Of a stretch of DNA of 64,000 nucleotides, positions 50,642-60,777 are shown one piece after another. The notes beneath the pieces were generated by a model. That model was given only the letters and a program-made list of their open reading frames with translations, ran no database searches and was not told the origin of the DNA. The stretch spans positions 124,001-188,000 of the forward strand of contig CALMXZ010000012.1 of assembly GCA_937873495.1 (NCBI GenBank). The letters run 5' to 3'. The position numbers and the translations under genes were made by a program. Position 1 is the first letter of the stretch, and each line of letters opens with the position of its first letter. This DNA is from an uncultured Trueperaceae bacterium. GTDB taxonomy: Bacteria > Deinococcota > Deinococci > Deinococcales > Trueperaceae.

Positions 50642-51181
50642 ATGGCTAGGAAGCCCGCCATCTGGTTCATCAACGCCGCGCGGCGCACGCTGTTGGCCGC
50701 GGCGCCGTCACTGGCCGCCCCGGACGACGCTTGGGCGCGGCAGCTTCTGGCGCCGGCCGAGTACGCCCTCTTCGAGCGGCTGCCACCCGAGGAGCGGGTC
50801 CACGCAGTGGCCGTTGCCAAGTGTCTGGCCACGGCACGCCCGGGCGACGGCGAGCTGTTGGCAGCGGCGCTCCTCCACGACGTCGGCAAGCTCGGCACGC
50901 CCCGCGGGGCCGTCGCGCGCGCGCTCACGCACCTGCTGCCGCCCAGCGGCGTGGCACCCGAGCCGCGCCTCGGCGGTCTCGCCGGCGCTCGGCAGGCGCG
51001 CGTACACCACGCCGCCTACGGCGCGGCGCTCTTGCGCCGCGCCGGCTCCTCGGCGCGGGTCGTCGAGCTCGTGGCGCGCCACCAAGCCGCCTCCGGCCCG
51101 GGTCGCGGGGTGGGGCCGGACGCGGGCGGCGACCTCGGGCCGGACCTGGCCGCGCTCGCGGAGTGCGATGAACGGACCTGA
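50642..51181 (+). CDS. HD-domain protein
   Basis: A 179-residue protein with LLHDVGKL (HD pair, near residue 81) and HHAAYGAALLRRAGSS (near 122), the layout of an HD-superfamily metal-dependent phosphohydrolase. The Arg-rich N-terminus (MARKPAIW) and Gly/Pro-rich C-terminus are not diagnostic. The ATG at 50642 is supported by the TAGACT box 10 nt upstream; the longer in-frame start at 50537 would overlap the divergent gene. Its end overlaps folC by 14 bp. The substrate cannot be named. Confidence 0.75.
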   Translation: MARKPAIWFINAARRTLLAAAPSLAAPDDAWARQLLAPAEYALFERLPPEERVHAVAVAKCLATARPGDGELLAAALLHDVGKLGTPRGAVARALTHLLPPSGVAPEPRLGGLAGARQARVHHAAYGAALLRRAGSSARVVELVARHQAASGPGRGVGPDAGGDLGPDLAALAECDERT

Positions 51182-52481
51182 GGCCCGGGTCGGCACGCCC
51201 CATCTCGACTGGCTCTTCGGCCTGCAGCGCTTCGGCATGCACCCCGGCCTGGGGCGGATGCGCGAGCTGCTCGAGCGTGTCGGCTCTCCCGACGCCGCGC
51301 TGCGCTGCGTGCTGGTGGCAGGCACGAACGGCAAGGGGAGCGTGGCCCGCACGCTGGCGGCCTGCCTCCGCGAGTCGGGCGAGCGCACGGCCTTGTACAC
51401 GAGCCCCCACCTGCAGCACGTCGGCGAACGCGTCCAGGTCGACGCGCTGCCGAGCACGGAAGACGAGCTGGAGGACGTCGTGGCGCGCGTGCGACGGGCC
51501 GCGGAGGAGACGGGCGCGACGTTCTTCGAGGTCCTGACGGCGGCCGCGCTCGTGCGCTTCGCCGAGGCCGGCGCGCGGTGGGCGGTGCTCGAGGTCGGCC
51601 TGGGTGGGCGCCTCGACGCCACCAACGCCGTCGAGCCGGTGCTCTCGTGCGTGACGACCGTCGCACTCGACCACACGGCCATCCTTGGCGACACCGTCGA
51701 GGCGATCGCCGCCGAGAAGGCCGGGGTGCTCCGAGCGGGCGTCCAGGCCGTCTCGGGGGTGCTCGGCCCGGCCGGCCGCGTGATCGAGGAGCGCGCCGCG
51801 GGGCTCGGCGCGCCGCTCGTCGTCTACGGGAGGGAGTTCTGGGGCGAGGCCGCGACCCTCTCCTGGGAAGGCACCGCGTTCACGTGGCGGCGGGTCGGCG
51901 GGGGCGAGGGTGATGGCATGCGCGTCGTCTCGCCGCTCGTCGGCCGCCATCAGGTCGCGAACCTCGCGCTGGGGCTGGAGGCCGCGCGCGCCGTCGGCGT
52001 CGGGGCGGCCACGGCGGTACGCGCCGTGGCGAGCGCCCGCTGGCCGGGGCGGTTGGAGCCCTTCGAGCACCGGGGGCGCCGGGTCGTGCTCGACGGGGCG
52101 CACAACCCGGCCGCCGCCGTTGCGCTCGCGGAGGCCGTCAGGGAGCTCGAGGGCGGGGTCGCCGTGCTGGTGTTCGGCGCGTCCGCGGACAAGGACGTGC
52201 GCGGCGTCCTCGCCGAGCTCGCGCCCCTGGCCAGGACCGTCGTGCTGACGCACGCCGCGCGCAGCCCGCGGGCCATGAGCCCGGCCGCCGCCGCGGCCGA
52301 ACTACCGCCTGGCGTGGGCGCGCCGCTGGTGGCGGCGGACCCGGAGCGCGCTCTCGAGCTGGCCATGGAGTGCGCCGGGCCGGGGGAGACCGTACTGGTC
52401 GCCGGCAGCCTGTTCCTGGTGGGTGAGGCGCGCGACGTCCTCACGGGCGGGCCGGTGGAGGACCGCCTGCGGTTCCAGTGA
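51168..52481 (+). CDS. folC: Folylpolyglutamate synthase / dihydrofolate synthase
   Basis: A 437-residue Mur-ligase-fold enzyme that attaches glutamate to folates. GTNGKGSVA near residue 48 is the P-loop, LYTSPHLQHVGERV near 77 and LGGRLDATN near 144 are FolC blocks, and the C-terminal ligase domain has LDGAHNPAAA near 307. ATG 51168 (MNGPEARV) is the natural N-terminus; upstream in-frame sequence is a shadow of the HD gene, which it overlaps by 14 bp. Whether it also has dihydrofolate synthase activity is not decided by sequence here. Confidence 0.93.
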   Translation: MNGPEARVGTPHLDWLFGLQRFGMHPGLGRMRELLERVGSPDAALRCVLVAGTNGKGSVARTLAACLRESGERTALYTSPHLQHVGERVQVDALPSTEDELEDVVARVRRAAEETGATFFEVLTAAALVRFAEAGARWAVLEVGLGGRLDATNAVEPVLSCVTTVALDHTAILGDTVEAIAAEKAGVLRAGVQAVSGVLGPAGRVIEERAAGLGAPLVVYGREFWGEAATLSWEGTAFTWRRVGGGEGDGMRVVSPLVGRHQVANLALGLEAARAVGVGAATAVRAVASARWPGRLEPFEHRGRRVVLDGAHNPAAAVALAEAVRELEGGVAVLVFGASADKDVRGVLAELAPLARTVVLTHAARSPRAMSPAAAAAELPPGVGAPLVAADPERALELAMECAGPGETVLVAGSLFLVGEARDVLTGGPVEDRLRFQ

Positions 52482-52492
52482 CGCCAAGGGCG

Positions 52493-52522
52493 CTTGTGGC
52501 CCCGCTCGGCGAGGGCCACAAG
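52493..52522. terminator. Bidirectional hairpin terminator between folC and plsY
   Basis: CTTGTGGCCC (52493-52502) pairs with GGGCCACAAG (52513-52522) over 10 bp, with two further bases compatible. It lies in the 65-bp gap between convergent genes and has no T-run on either side. Confidence 0.65.
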
Positions 52523-52546
52523 TGTAGCGGTCGGGGGAGACGGCGC

Positions 52547-53206
52547 TCAGCCTGGCCCTGGCGGTGCCGCGGCGGCGCCCGTCGGCCTCAGCCAGGCGAT
52601 CAGGTGCTTGATCAGCACGACCGCCACGATGGGCAGCACCCACGTGACGACCGCGAAGACGTCCTCGCGCACCCAGCCCGCCTTGTCGAGCGCCAGCAGC
52701 GTGAGGACCGGGTACGCCAGCATGGTGATGACGGCCGCGATGCCGGAGCGGCGCGTGATGAGGTAGGCGGCGACGATCAACACGAGCGCGGCCAGGCCGG
52801 CCTGCGGGTAGAGGGGCAACGACACCCCTAGGGTCGTCGCCAGCGCCTTGCCGCCTTTGAAGCGCACGAACGCCGACCAGGCGTGGCCGAGGACGGCGCC
52901 GAACCCGGCCGCCAAGGGGGCGTTCAGCGCCAGGGGGATGGTCGCCCCTGCCGGATCGAGGGCCGCCGTGGTGGTGAGGCCGGCGACGAGCATGCCGAAG
53001 CTGGTGGCCGCGGCCCCCTTCGCCACGTCGAGCGCCAGCACGAGGACCCCGAGCCAGACGTTGAGGTTGCGTGCCGTGTTCATGGCGCCCATATTCCCCG
53101 AGCCGAGGGCGAAGACGTCTTTCCCTCGTGCCCTCGCTACCAGGGCGGCCGTCGGGATGGCGCCGAGGAGGTAGCCGCCCGCCAGGGCGGCGAGCAGCGC
53201 GATCAC
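52547..53206 (-). CDS. plsY: Glycerol-3-phosphate acyltransferase PlsY
   Basis: A 219-residue polytopic membrane enzyme that transfers acyl groups from acyl phosphate to glycerol-3-phosphate, the first step of phospholipid synthesis. The GSGNMGAMNTARN motif near residue 36 and the FKGGKALATTLG motif near 116 are the PlsY active-site loops. The start is GTG overlapping the recO stop (GTGA), so the two are coupled. It converges on folC. Confidence 0.95.
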   Translation of the reverse strand: MIALLAALAGGYLLGAIPTAALVARARGKDVFALGSGNMGAMNTARNLNVWLGVLVLALDVAKGAAATSFGMLVAGLTTTAALDPAGATIPLALNAPLAAGFGAVLGHAWSAFVRFKGGKALATTLGVSLPLYPQAGLAALVLIVAAYLITRRSGIAAVITMLAYPVLTLLALDKAGWVREDVFAVVTWVLPIVAVVLIKHLIAWLRPTGAAAAPPGPG

Positions 53207-54024
53207 GCCGCCCCGGCGCGCGGTGCCGACGCGTCGGCACCGGTCCTCGCGTCTGGTTCAGCGGACCCGGCGCCCTGATCGGCCCCGGTCGGGTGCGCCC
53301 CCGCCGGGTCGGCCGCGCGCCTGGCGGCCGCGAAGCTGCGCAGCTCCTGCACGTGGTACGTCACGTAGGCCTCGAGGAGCTGCCAGTGCCGCTCCCGGCC
53401 CGGCATGGCCGCCGCGAGCGCCTCCGCCATGCCGCCGCTCACCAGCAGCCGCACCTCCTCGGCCTCTGGCGCCGTGAGGGGCAGCCCGCTCCGGTCTCGG
53501 TCGCAGGTCAGGCCGCCGGCGGTCACGTCGAGCGCGACGAGCGGCCCAGGCGCGCCGCACGCCACGCACGCCCCGACGCGCGGGGCGAGGCCCGCCACGC
53601 CGAGCAGCCGCCAGGCGTAGAGCAGCGCGACGAGCTCCGGGTCGTGGTGGGAGGCGAGCCCCCGTAGCCCCGAGGTCAGGTAGTCGTAGACACGCGCCTC
53701 CAGATGCACGTCGACCGTGAGGGCGTCGGCGAGCTCGCACAGGAGGTGGGCGTACGAGTAGGTGCCGGTGCCGCTCAGGGCAGGTAGGGCGCCGTTGAGC
53801 TGGACCTGCGTGAGGAGCGCCAGGTCCTCGTCCTTGCGTCGGTAGAACTGCACCGTGACGTCGTGGAAGAGGGAGAGGCGGCCGACGTTGCCCCCGGGCA
53901 GGGTGCCCTTACGCGCGACGGCCCGCCACTTGCCCAGCCGCCCCAACAGGGTGACGACGAGATCGCCGGACGGGAGCGGATGCCGCTTGATCACGACCCC
54001 GTCGGTGACGGTGTAACGCTTCAT
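53203..54024 (-). CDS. recO: DNA repair protein RecO
   Basis: A 273-residue recombination mediator that loads RecA with RecF and RecR. The N-terminal OB-fold (about 1-80) begins with the RecO opening YTVTDGVVIKRHPLPSGD, and a CVACG zinc site occurs near residue 157 with a later CDRD; the fourth Cys is not conserved, so the zinc site may be partial. The C-terminus carries an Ala/Asp-rich low-complexity tail. ATG 54024 follows a TAGACT -10 box by 6 nt, so recO is likely leaderless and has its own promoter, overlapping the stop of the cupin gene upstream. Confidence 0.93.
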   Translation of the reverse strand: MKRYTVTDGVVIKRHPLPSGDLVVTLLGRLGKWRAVARKGTLPGGNVGRLSLFHDVTVQFYRRKDEDLALLTQVQLNGALPALSGTGTYSYAHLLCELADALTVDVHLEARVYDYLTSGLRGLASHHDPELVALLYAWRLLGVAGLAPRVGACVACGAPGPLVALDVTAGGLTCDRDRSGLPLTAPEAEEVRLLVSGGMAEALAAAMPGRERHWQLLEAYVTYHVQELRSFAAARRAADPAGAHPTGADQGAGSAEPDARTGADASAPRAGAA

Positions 54025-54030
54025 CCTGCG

Positions 54031-54036
54031 AGTCTA
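54031..54036 (-). promoter_or_regulatory. -10 hexamer TAGACT over the cupin stop
   Basis: The TAG of TAGACT is also the cupin stop codon, and the hexamer ends 6 nt before the recO ATG. Confidence 0.5.
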
Positions 54037-54342
54037 GCGCGCCGTATGCCACAGCAGGATCGCCGGGCGAGCCACGCTGCGCAAGGTGGCTTCCACGCCG
54101 AGAGGGAACGCGAGGCCGTCGCCGGCCTTCAGGACTCGGAAAGCGCCAGAGGGCAGGTCGACGATCACTTCGCCCTCCAGCACGACGAGCCACCTGGCGC
54201 GCTCCCCCGCTACCGCGCTCGGCGCAGGCAGGCTCTGCACCTCGACGGGCCAGCCGGGTACCTCGACCGGCGCGCCGCCTGCCGAGCGCGCGAGTGCGGC
54301 CAGGTTGAGGCCGCGGCCGAGAGGCTCTCCGGCGGCGCCCAT
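54034..54342 (-). CDS. Cupin-domain protein
   Basis: A 102-residue small cupin with EVPGWPVEVQSLP in the first strand and LVVLEGEVIVDLPSG and GDGLAFPLGVEATL as later strands. The metal ligands expected in cupins (two His, Glu, His) are not fully seen, so metal binding is uncertain. It lies between topA and recO on the minus strand, with 9 bp to the topA stop. The function is unknown. Confidence 0.65.
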   Translation of the reverse strand: MGAAGEPLGRGLNLAALARSAGGAPVEVPGWPVEVQSLPAPSAVAGERARWLVVLEGEVIVDLPSGAFRVLKAGDGLAFPLGVEATLRSVARPAILLWHTAR

Positions 54343-54351
54343 GGCCCGCGC

Positions 54352-57351
54352 TCAGCCGCCGCCTTCTCGCTTGGCGCGATCCCGGCCGAAGCTCATGCGC
54401 AGCTTGAACATGGCGCGCCTGTTCCGCGCTTCCGCGTCGTCGACGGCGATGCCGAGACGGGCCGCGGCGGCTGGCACGTCGAGCGCCGCGCCGCCGGCTC
54501 CGAGCGTGAGCGTCGCGACGGCCGCGTCCGCCGGGTCGAGCTCGCCAAGGTAGGCGGTGAGCTGCTCCGGGGTCGCCTTCGTCTTGGGGGCGGCCGAGCC
54601 GGTGGACCTGCTCGTTGCGCCCTTCTTGGTCTTCGTCTTGCCCGTGGCGCCCGCGGCCTTCCTCTTCGTGCCCTTGGCCGCGGCCGACTTGCTGCCTGCC
54701 ACCTTGGTGGCCGCTGACTTGGTGGCCGCCGCAGCCTTGCCGCCGCCGCGCCCCCTGCCCTTGGCTGGGCCCCTGCCCTTGGCTGGCCCGGCGGCCTCGC
54801 GCGCGTCAAGGAGCGCCACCGCCTGGTCGAGCTCGAGCGCCTCCGGCGCCAGGTCGCGCGGCAGCGAGGCGTTCACGCTGCCCCGCTTCACGTACGGGCC
54901 GAAGCGGCCCTCGTACAGCTCGATGGCCTCGCCGGTGCGCGGGTCCGTTCCGACGAGCCTGAGCGCCGCGTTGCCGCGGCGCGCCTTCTGGGCGAGGAGC
55001 TGCAAGGCGCGCTCCAAGTCGACGTCGAGCACGAACTCGGCCTTGGGGATGGAGGCGAAGGTGCCGCCGTGCTTCACGTAGGGGCCGAACCGGCCGATGC
55101 CGACGTCGACGGCCTTGCCGTCGTCCGGATGGTCGCCGAGCCGCACCGGCAGGGCGATGAGGCGCAGCGCGAGGTCGCTGGAGACCTCGTGGGGCTCCAC
55201 GCCCGGGGGCAGCGATACGCGCTTGGGCTTGCCGCCGTCCGGGGCCGACTCGCCGAGCTGCAGGTACGGACCGAACGGGCCGCGCTTCAGTAGGACGGGC
55301 GTGTCCGAGCCGGGCTCCGTGGCGATCACCACGTCGCCCATGTTGCCCTCGGTCAGATACTTGGTCAGGTCGGCTTTCGTCAGGTCGCCCGGTGCCGCGT
55401 CCGGCGGCAAGGACGCCGTGCGCGTCTCGCCGTCGAGCGGGCCTTCGACGTACGGTCCGTAGCGTCCGACCCGCACGACGTACGGGCTCCAGGCCGCGTT
55501 CTCGACCGTCGAGATCTGGCGCGCGTCGATGGCCTCGAGCGCGTCGTCGACGAGCCTTACGATGCCCTCGCTGCCGAGGTAGAAGTCGCGCAGGTACGCC
55601 CCGGAGGCGCGCTCGCCTGCGGCGATGTCGTCCAGGACCTGCTCCATCTGCGCCGTGAACTCCGTGTCGACGAGCTGTCTGAACTGGCGTTCCAGGAGGT
55701 TGTTGGTGGCGAACGCCGTGAAGGTCGGCACCAGCTGCTGGCCCTGCTTGCGGGAGTAGCCGCGCGCCTGGATCGTATCGATGATGCTCGCGTACGTGCT
55801 CGGCCTGCCGATGCCCTCGGCCTCGAGGAGCTTGACGAGCGACGCTTCCGTGAAGCGCGCCGGCGGTTTCGTCTCGTGGCCCTCGGCCGTCACGCCGGCG
55901 CAGTCCAGCTCGTCGCCGGTGGCGAGGAGCGGCAGCGGTTGGTCGCGGTCGTCGAGCGCCGCCTCGGGGTCGTCGGAGCCTTCGACGTACGCCCTGAAGA
56001 AACCGGGGAAGAGGACGCTCCGGCCGGTGGCCCTGAACGTCAGGTCTTCCATGCCGGCCCTGGCGGCGGTGATGCGCGCGCTCACGAACTTCAGGCGCGC
56101 GTCGGCCATCTGGGACGCGACGGTGCGCTTCCACACCAGGTCGTAGACGGCCGCCTCGACCCCTTTCAGGCCGTGCTCCTGAGCGGTCTTCATCTCGGTG
56201 CCGGCCGGCCTGATCGCCTCGTGGGCCTCTTGGGCGTTGCGTGCGCCGCCCTTGTGCTTGCGCTCTCCCGTGCTGAGGTACTCCGCGCCGTAACGCTGCG
56301 TGATGGCCGCGCGCGCCGCGCTCATGGCCTCCTGCGACAGGGAGGTGGAGTCGGTGCGCATGTAGGTTATGTAGCCGTTCTCGTACAGGCTCTGCGCGAC
56401 GCGCATCGTGTCCCTGGCCGAGAGGCCGAGCTTGCGGCCGGCTTCCTGCTGCAACGTCGAGGTCGTGAAGGGGGCGGCCGGCGAGCGCACCTGCTCGCGC
56501 TCCTCGAGGCCGGCGACCTGCCACGCGGCCGCCTCTGCGGCGGTGGCGAGCTCCCGCGCGTGCGCCTGCGTGAGGACGATGGCGTCCACGCCGGGCCTCA
56601 GCTCGGCCTTCAGGCGGCCGGTGTCGGGGTCGTAGTCGCGGCCGCCCGCCACGCGCACGCCGCCCAAGTGGGTGAGGGTCGCGTCGAACGCCGAGCCACC
56701 GTGCCGCAGCCTGGCGGCCATGTCCCAGTAGGAGGCGCTGACGAAGCTCATGCGTTCGCGTTCGCGCATGACGAGGAGCCTCACGGCGACGCTCTGCACG
56801 CGCCCGGCACTCAGCTTCGGAGCGATCTTGCGCCACAGCAGCGGGCTGATGGCGTAGCCGACCAGGCGGTCGAGCACGCGCCGTGTCTCCTGGGCGTCGA
56901 CCAGGTTCGTGTCGATGTCGCGCGTCTTCCCGAGCGCCTCCAGGATCGCCCGCTCGGTGATCTCATGGAACACCATGCGCTTGACGGGCACGGCCGGCTG
57001 GAGGACCTCGACGAGGTGCCAGCCGATCGACTCGCCCTCCCGGTCCTCGTCCGTCGCGATGTAGACCTCGTCCGCCGCCTTGAGCGCGGCCTTGAGGTTG
57101 TTGACGACGGCGCGCTTCTTCGGCGAGATCACGTAGATCGGCTCGAAGCCGGCATCGACGTTCACGCCTAGGCGCGCCCATTCGGTCTTCTTGTAACGGT
57201 CCGGGATCTCCGCCGCGTTGCTCGGCAGGTCGCGGACGTGCCCCATGCTCGCCTCTACCTGGTAGCCGGCGGGCAGGAAGCGTTTGATGGTGCGTGCCTT
57301 GGTTGGCGACTCGACGATGACGAGGCGCGTCGTGGCGTGTTTAGACGGCAA
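54352..57351 (-). CDS. topA: DNA topoisomerase I with Lys/Ala-rich tail
   Basis: A 999-residue type IA topoisomerase that relaxes negative supercoils. The toprim region starts VIVESPTKARTIKRFL (about 11-26), and the catalytic Tyr is Tyr330 in YMRTDST. The C-terminal part has at least three repeats with GPYVKHG or similar (PF13368 type) instead of Cys4 zinc fingers. After about residue 875 a linker very rich in Lys, Ala, Gly and Thr (histone-H1-like, about 878-930) precedes a final 70-residue segment that I cannot place. The start is TTG at 57351, with AGGGGA about 7 nt upstream and a strong promoter. Confidence 0.93.
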   Translation of the reverse strand: MPSKHATTRLVIVESPTKARTIKRFLPAGYQVEASMGHVRDLPSNAAEIPDRYKKTEWARLGVNVDAGFEPIYVISPKKRAVVNNLKAALKAADEVYIATDEDREGESIGWHLVEVLQPAVPVKRMVFHEITERAILEALGKTRDIDTNLVDAQETRRVLDRLVGYAISPLLWRKIAPKLSAGRVQSVAVRLLVMRERERMSFVSASYWDMAARLRHGGSAFDATLTHLGGVRVAGGRDYDPDTGRLKAELRPGVDAIVLTQAHARELATAAEAAAWQVAGLEEREQVRSPAAPFTTSTLQQEAGRKLGLSARDTMRVAQSLYENGYITYMRTDSTSLSQEAMSAARAAITQRYGAEYLSTGERKHKGGARNAQEAHEAIRPAGTEMKTAQEHGLKGVEAAVYDLVWKRTVASQMADARLKFVSARITAARAGMEDLTFRATGRSVLFPGFFRAYVEGSDDPEAALDDRDQPLPLLATGDELDCAGVTAEGHETKPPARFTEASLVKLLEAEGIGRPSTYASIIDTIQARGYSRKQGQQLVPTFTAFATNNLLERQFRQLVDTEFTAQMEQVLDDIAAGERASGAYLRDFYLGSEGIVRLVDDALEAIDARQISTVENAAWSPYVVRVGRYGPYVEGPLDGETRTASLPPDAAPGDLTKADLTKYLTEGNMGDVVIATEPGSDTPVLLKRGPFGPYLQLGESAPDGGKPKRVSLPPGVEPHEVSSDLALRLIALPVRLGDHPDDGKAVDVGIGRFGPYVKHGGTFASIPKAEFVLDVDLERALQLLAQKARRGNAALRLVGTDPRTGEAIELYEGRFGPYVKRGSVNASLPRDLAPEALELDQAVALLDAREAAGPAKGRGPAKGRGRGGGKAAAATKSAATKVAGSKSAAAKGTKRKAAGATGKTKTKKGATSRSTGSAAPKTKATPEQLTAYLGELDPADAAVATLTLGAGGAALDVPAAAARLGIAVDDAEARNRRAMFKLRMSFGRDRAKREGGG

Positions 57352-57384
57352 GATGACTTCCCCTACCTCCCGCGAAGCGCCGAC

Positions 57385-57412
57385 ATTATACGTATGCCTC
57401 TCGTGAGGTCAA
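57385..57412 (-). promoter_or_regulatory. topA promoter TTGACC-N16-TATAAT
   Basis: Minus-strand TTGACC (57412-57407) and perfect TATAAT (57390-57385) are separated by 16 bp. The implied leader of about 27 nt holds GGGAGG and AGGGGA ribosome sites. Confidence 0.8.
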
Positions 57413-57419
57413 GAGCGCT

Positions 57420-58022
57420 TCAGACGGGCCGGCGGTTGCTGATCGCCCGTCCGAGGGTCACCTCGTCGGCGTACTCGAGGTCGCCGCCGACGGGCAGACC
57501 GTAGGCGATGCGGCTCACGCTCACACCCGCGGGGGCGAGCAGGCGCGCGATGTAGTGCGCCGTCGCCTCGCCTTCTACGGTGGTCGAGGTGGCGAGCACC
57601 ACCTCGCGCAGGCCTGCCAGACGAGGCCCCAACGCGTCGATGGTCAACTGCTCGGGCCCCACGCCGTTCATGGGGCTCAAGGCGCCGTGCAGCACGTGGT
57701 AGAGGCCGGCGAACTCGCCCGAGCGCTCGATGGCGAGGAGGTCGGCCGGCTGCTCGACGACGCAGAGGAGGCCGCGGTCGCGCCGCGGGTCGGAGCAGAC
57801 GGCGCAGCACTCCTGGCCGACGCTCATCACGTTGAAGCACACCGGACAACGCGCCAGGCCTGTCTTGGCGCCGATCAGCGCCTCGGCGAGGTCGCGGACC
57901 TCCTCCTCGGGGCGGTTGAACAGGTAGAAGGCGAGCCGCTGGGCGCTCTTCGGCCCGATGCCAGGCAGTCGACCGAGCTCCCTGATCAGGGTGAGGAGCG
58001 CGGACGGGAAGCGAACGCTCAC
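57420..58022 (-). CDS. recR: Recombination mediator RecR
   Basis: A 200-residue protein that forms the RecFOR ring and helps load RecA. It has an N-terminal helix-hairpin-helix LPGIGPKSAQRLAFYLF (about 18-34), a four-Cys zinc finger CPVCFNVMSVGQECCAVC (about 58-75) and a toprim domain with VEQPADLLAIERSG (about 88). The start is GTG, with AGGGG 6 nt upstream. It follows ybaB by 58 bp, as in the usual dnaX-ybaB-recR order. Confidence 0.97.
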   Translation of the reverse strand: MSVRFPSALLTLIRELGRLPGIGPKSAQRLAFYLFNRPEEEVRDLAEALIGAKTGLARCPVCFNVMSVGQECCAVCSDPRRDRGLLCVVEQPADLLAIERSGEFAGLYHVLHGALSPMNGVGPEQLTIDALGPRLAGLREVVLATSTTVEGEATAHYIARLLAPAGVSVSRIAYGLPVGGDLEYADEVTLGRAISNRRPV

Positions 58023-58080
58023 GCCGCGCCCCTGACGTGCCCACGCCGTCTATCCGCCGCGCGCTCCTGCGACGGCTGGA

Positions 58081-58392
58081 TCAGAACATGCCTCCAAGGC
58101 CCTGCATGCTGCCCATGGCGGCTCCCATCTCGCGCTCCTGCAGCTCCTTGGCGCGACGCTGCGCCTCGCCGACGGCCGCCGTGACGAGGTCCTCGAGCAT
58201 CTCGACGTCCGCCGGGTCGACGATCTTCTGGTCGATGCGGACCTTCGTGACCGTCCCGTCGCCGGTGGCCTCCACGCGCACGAGGCCGGCGCCGGCCGAG
58301 CCTTCCACCGTCATGGACGCGAGCCGCTCCTGCGCCTCCGCCACCTTGGCCTGAGCGCGCTGTGCTTCCTTCATGAGCTTCTGGATGTTCAC
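58081..58392 (-). CDS. YbaB/EbfC nucleoid-associated protein
   Basis: A 103-residue DNA-binding protein with the YbaB layout: coiled-coil N-terminus (MNIQKLMKEAQRAQAK read from GTG), beta strands with VRVEATGDGTVTKVRID, and a Gly/Met-rich C-terminus GSMQGLGGMF. GTG 58392 has GAGGAG 5 nt upstream, and the sequence before it is not conserved. It is 58 bp downstream of the tau-frame stop of dnaX. Confidence 0.92.
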   Translation of the reverse strand: MNIQKLMKEAQRAQAKVAEAQERLASMTVEGSAGAGLVRVEATGDGTVTKVRIDQKIVDPADVEMLEDLVTAAVGEAQRRAKELQEREMGAAMGSMQGLGGMF

Positions 58393-58450
58393 TGGTTCTC
58401 CTCGGTCGGTGCTTCGGCGAACGGCGCCCGTGGCGCGTCCGGCCTTGCCG

Positions 58451-59160
58451 TCATTCGTCGCTGCCGGGAGGGTCCGGCTCTTCGCCGCCATCGTAACCGG
58501 CTCCGAACTCCTCGGTCGTTCCCGCCGCTTCCTCCGCCTGCTCGCCCGCCGCGGGGGCGACCGGCTTGAGCGGGTTCACCTCGAGTACGCGCCCGGGGAA
58601 GAGCTCCTGCAGCCTCGCGAACGCCCTGCCCTCCACTGTGTCGCTGGCGACGTGCGTCGGGGACGCGGTGGTGGCGCGGGCCTGGCCCCTGCCGCGCTGC
58701 CTGTCGCCGCTCCTGCCGGGCGGGGCGTGGCGTTCCGGCCGCGCGCGCGCCGGCGCCTCGGTGTCCGGTTGCTCTTCCACCGGCGCCACCGCAGCCACCT
58801 CGTCCTGGTCGAAGAGCGACTCGGCGGAGTCGGACCATAGGTCACCGGTGGCGCCGCCGAACGACGACTCGACGTCCTCGGGGATGAGGTCTTCGATGGC
58901 GCGCTGTGGCGCGGCCGGGTGTGGCTCGATCGCCTGTGGCGCCGCTGCCGGTGGTTCCATCGCCGGTGGCTCGATCGTCTGCCGCACGATCGTCTGCGGC
59001 CCCGCGAGGCTCGGCTCGGGCGCTTCACCCGGTGCGGCTTCCGCGACGCCTGTCCCCGGCGCGCCCGAGGCCACCTCCGGGATCGCGCGCGGCGGCCGCG
59101 CGGCCGTACGCTGCTCTTCTCTGGTCGAGGGCTTGGGCGGAGCGGCCGGCGCGCGCTCCG

Positions 59161-59167
<7 letters not shown>
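58451..59167 (-). CDS. dnaX: dnaX tau-specific extension in the -1 frame
   Basis: Shifting one base back at the A7 run (next codon 59167-59165, AGC) opens 238 sense codons, from SLTERAPAAPPKPS to TGA at 58451-58453, with no stop between. The stretch is Pro/Ala/Glu-rich, and its end contains FARLQELFPGRVLEVNPLK, a more structured segment, so it looks like the C-terminal part of tau that contacts the polymerase and helicase. Together with 508 codons in the normal frame this gives a protein of 746 residues. A homopolymer length error (A8 in the real genome) would make it a single frame. Confidence 0.75.

Positions 59168-59173
<6 letters not shown>
59138..59173 (-). promoter_or_regulatory. -1 frameshift or slippage site in dnaX
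   Basis: The heptamer A_AAA_AAA (59173-59167, reading CCA AAA AAA GCC TGA) allows both tRNAs to slip one base. A hairpin, CGGAGCG (59160-59154) with CGCTCCG (59144-59138), starts 6 nt downstream, the spacing seen in stimulated -1 frameshifting. A GGACC/GGTCC hairpin also lies just upstream. RNA polymerase slippage on the A run is the alternative. Confidence 0.65.
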
Positions 59174-60690
<1,517 letters not shown>

Positions 60691-60765
60691 CTCGCTTCAA
60701 GAGCCTACCATCGCCCCACCCGCGAGCCCGTTTCCGGGTGCGGCGGCGGGCCGTGGCCGGGGTAG

Positions 60766-60771
60766 TACCAT
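60766..60771 (+). promoter_or_regulatory. -10 hexamer TACCAT, leaderless type
   Basis: TACCAT ends 6 nt before the patatin ATG at 60778. No ribosome binding site is present. Confidence 0.5.
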
Positions 60772-60777
60772 TCGCGC

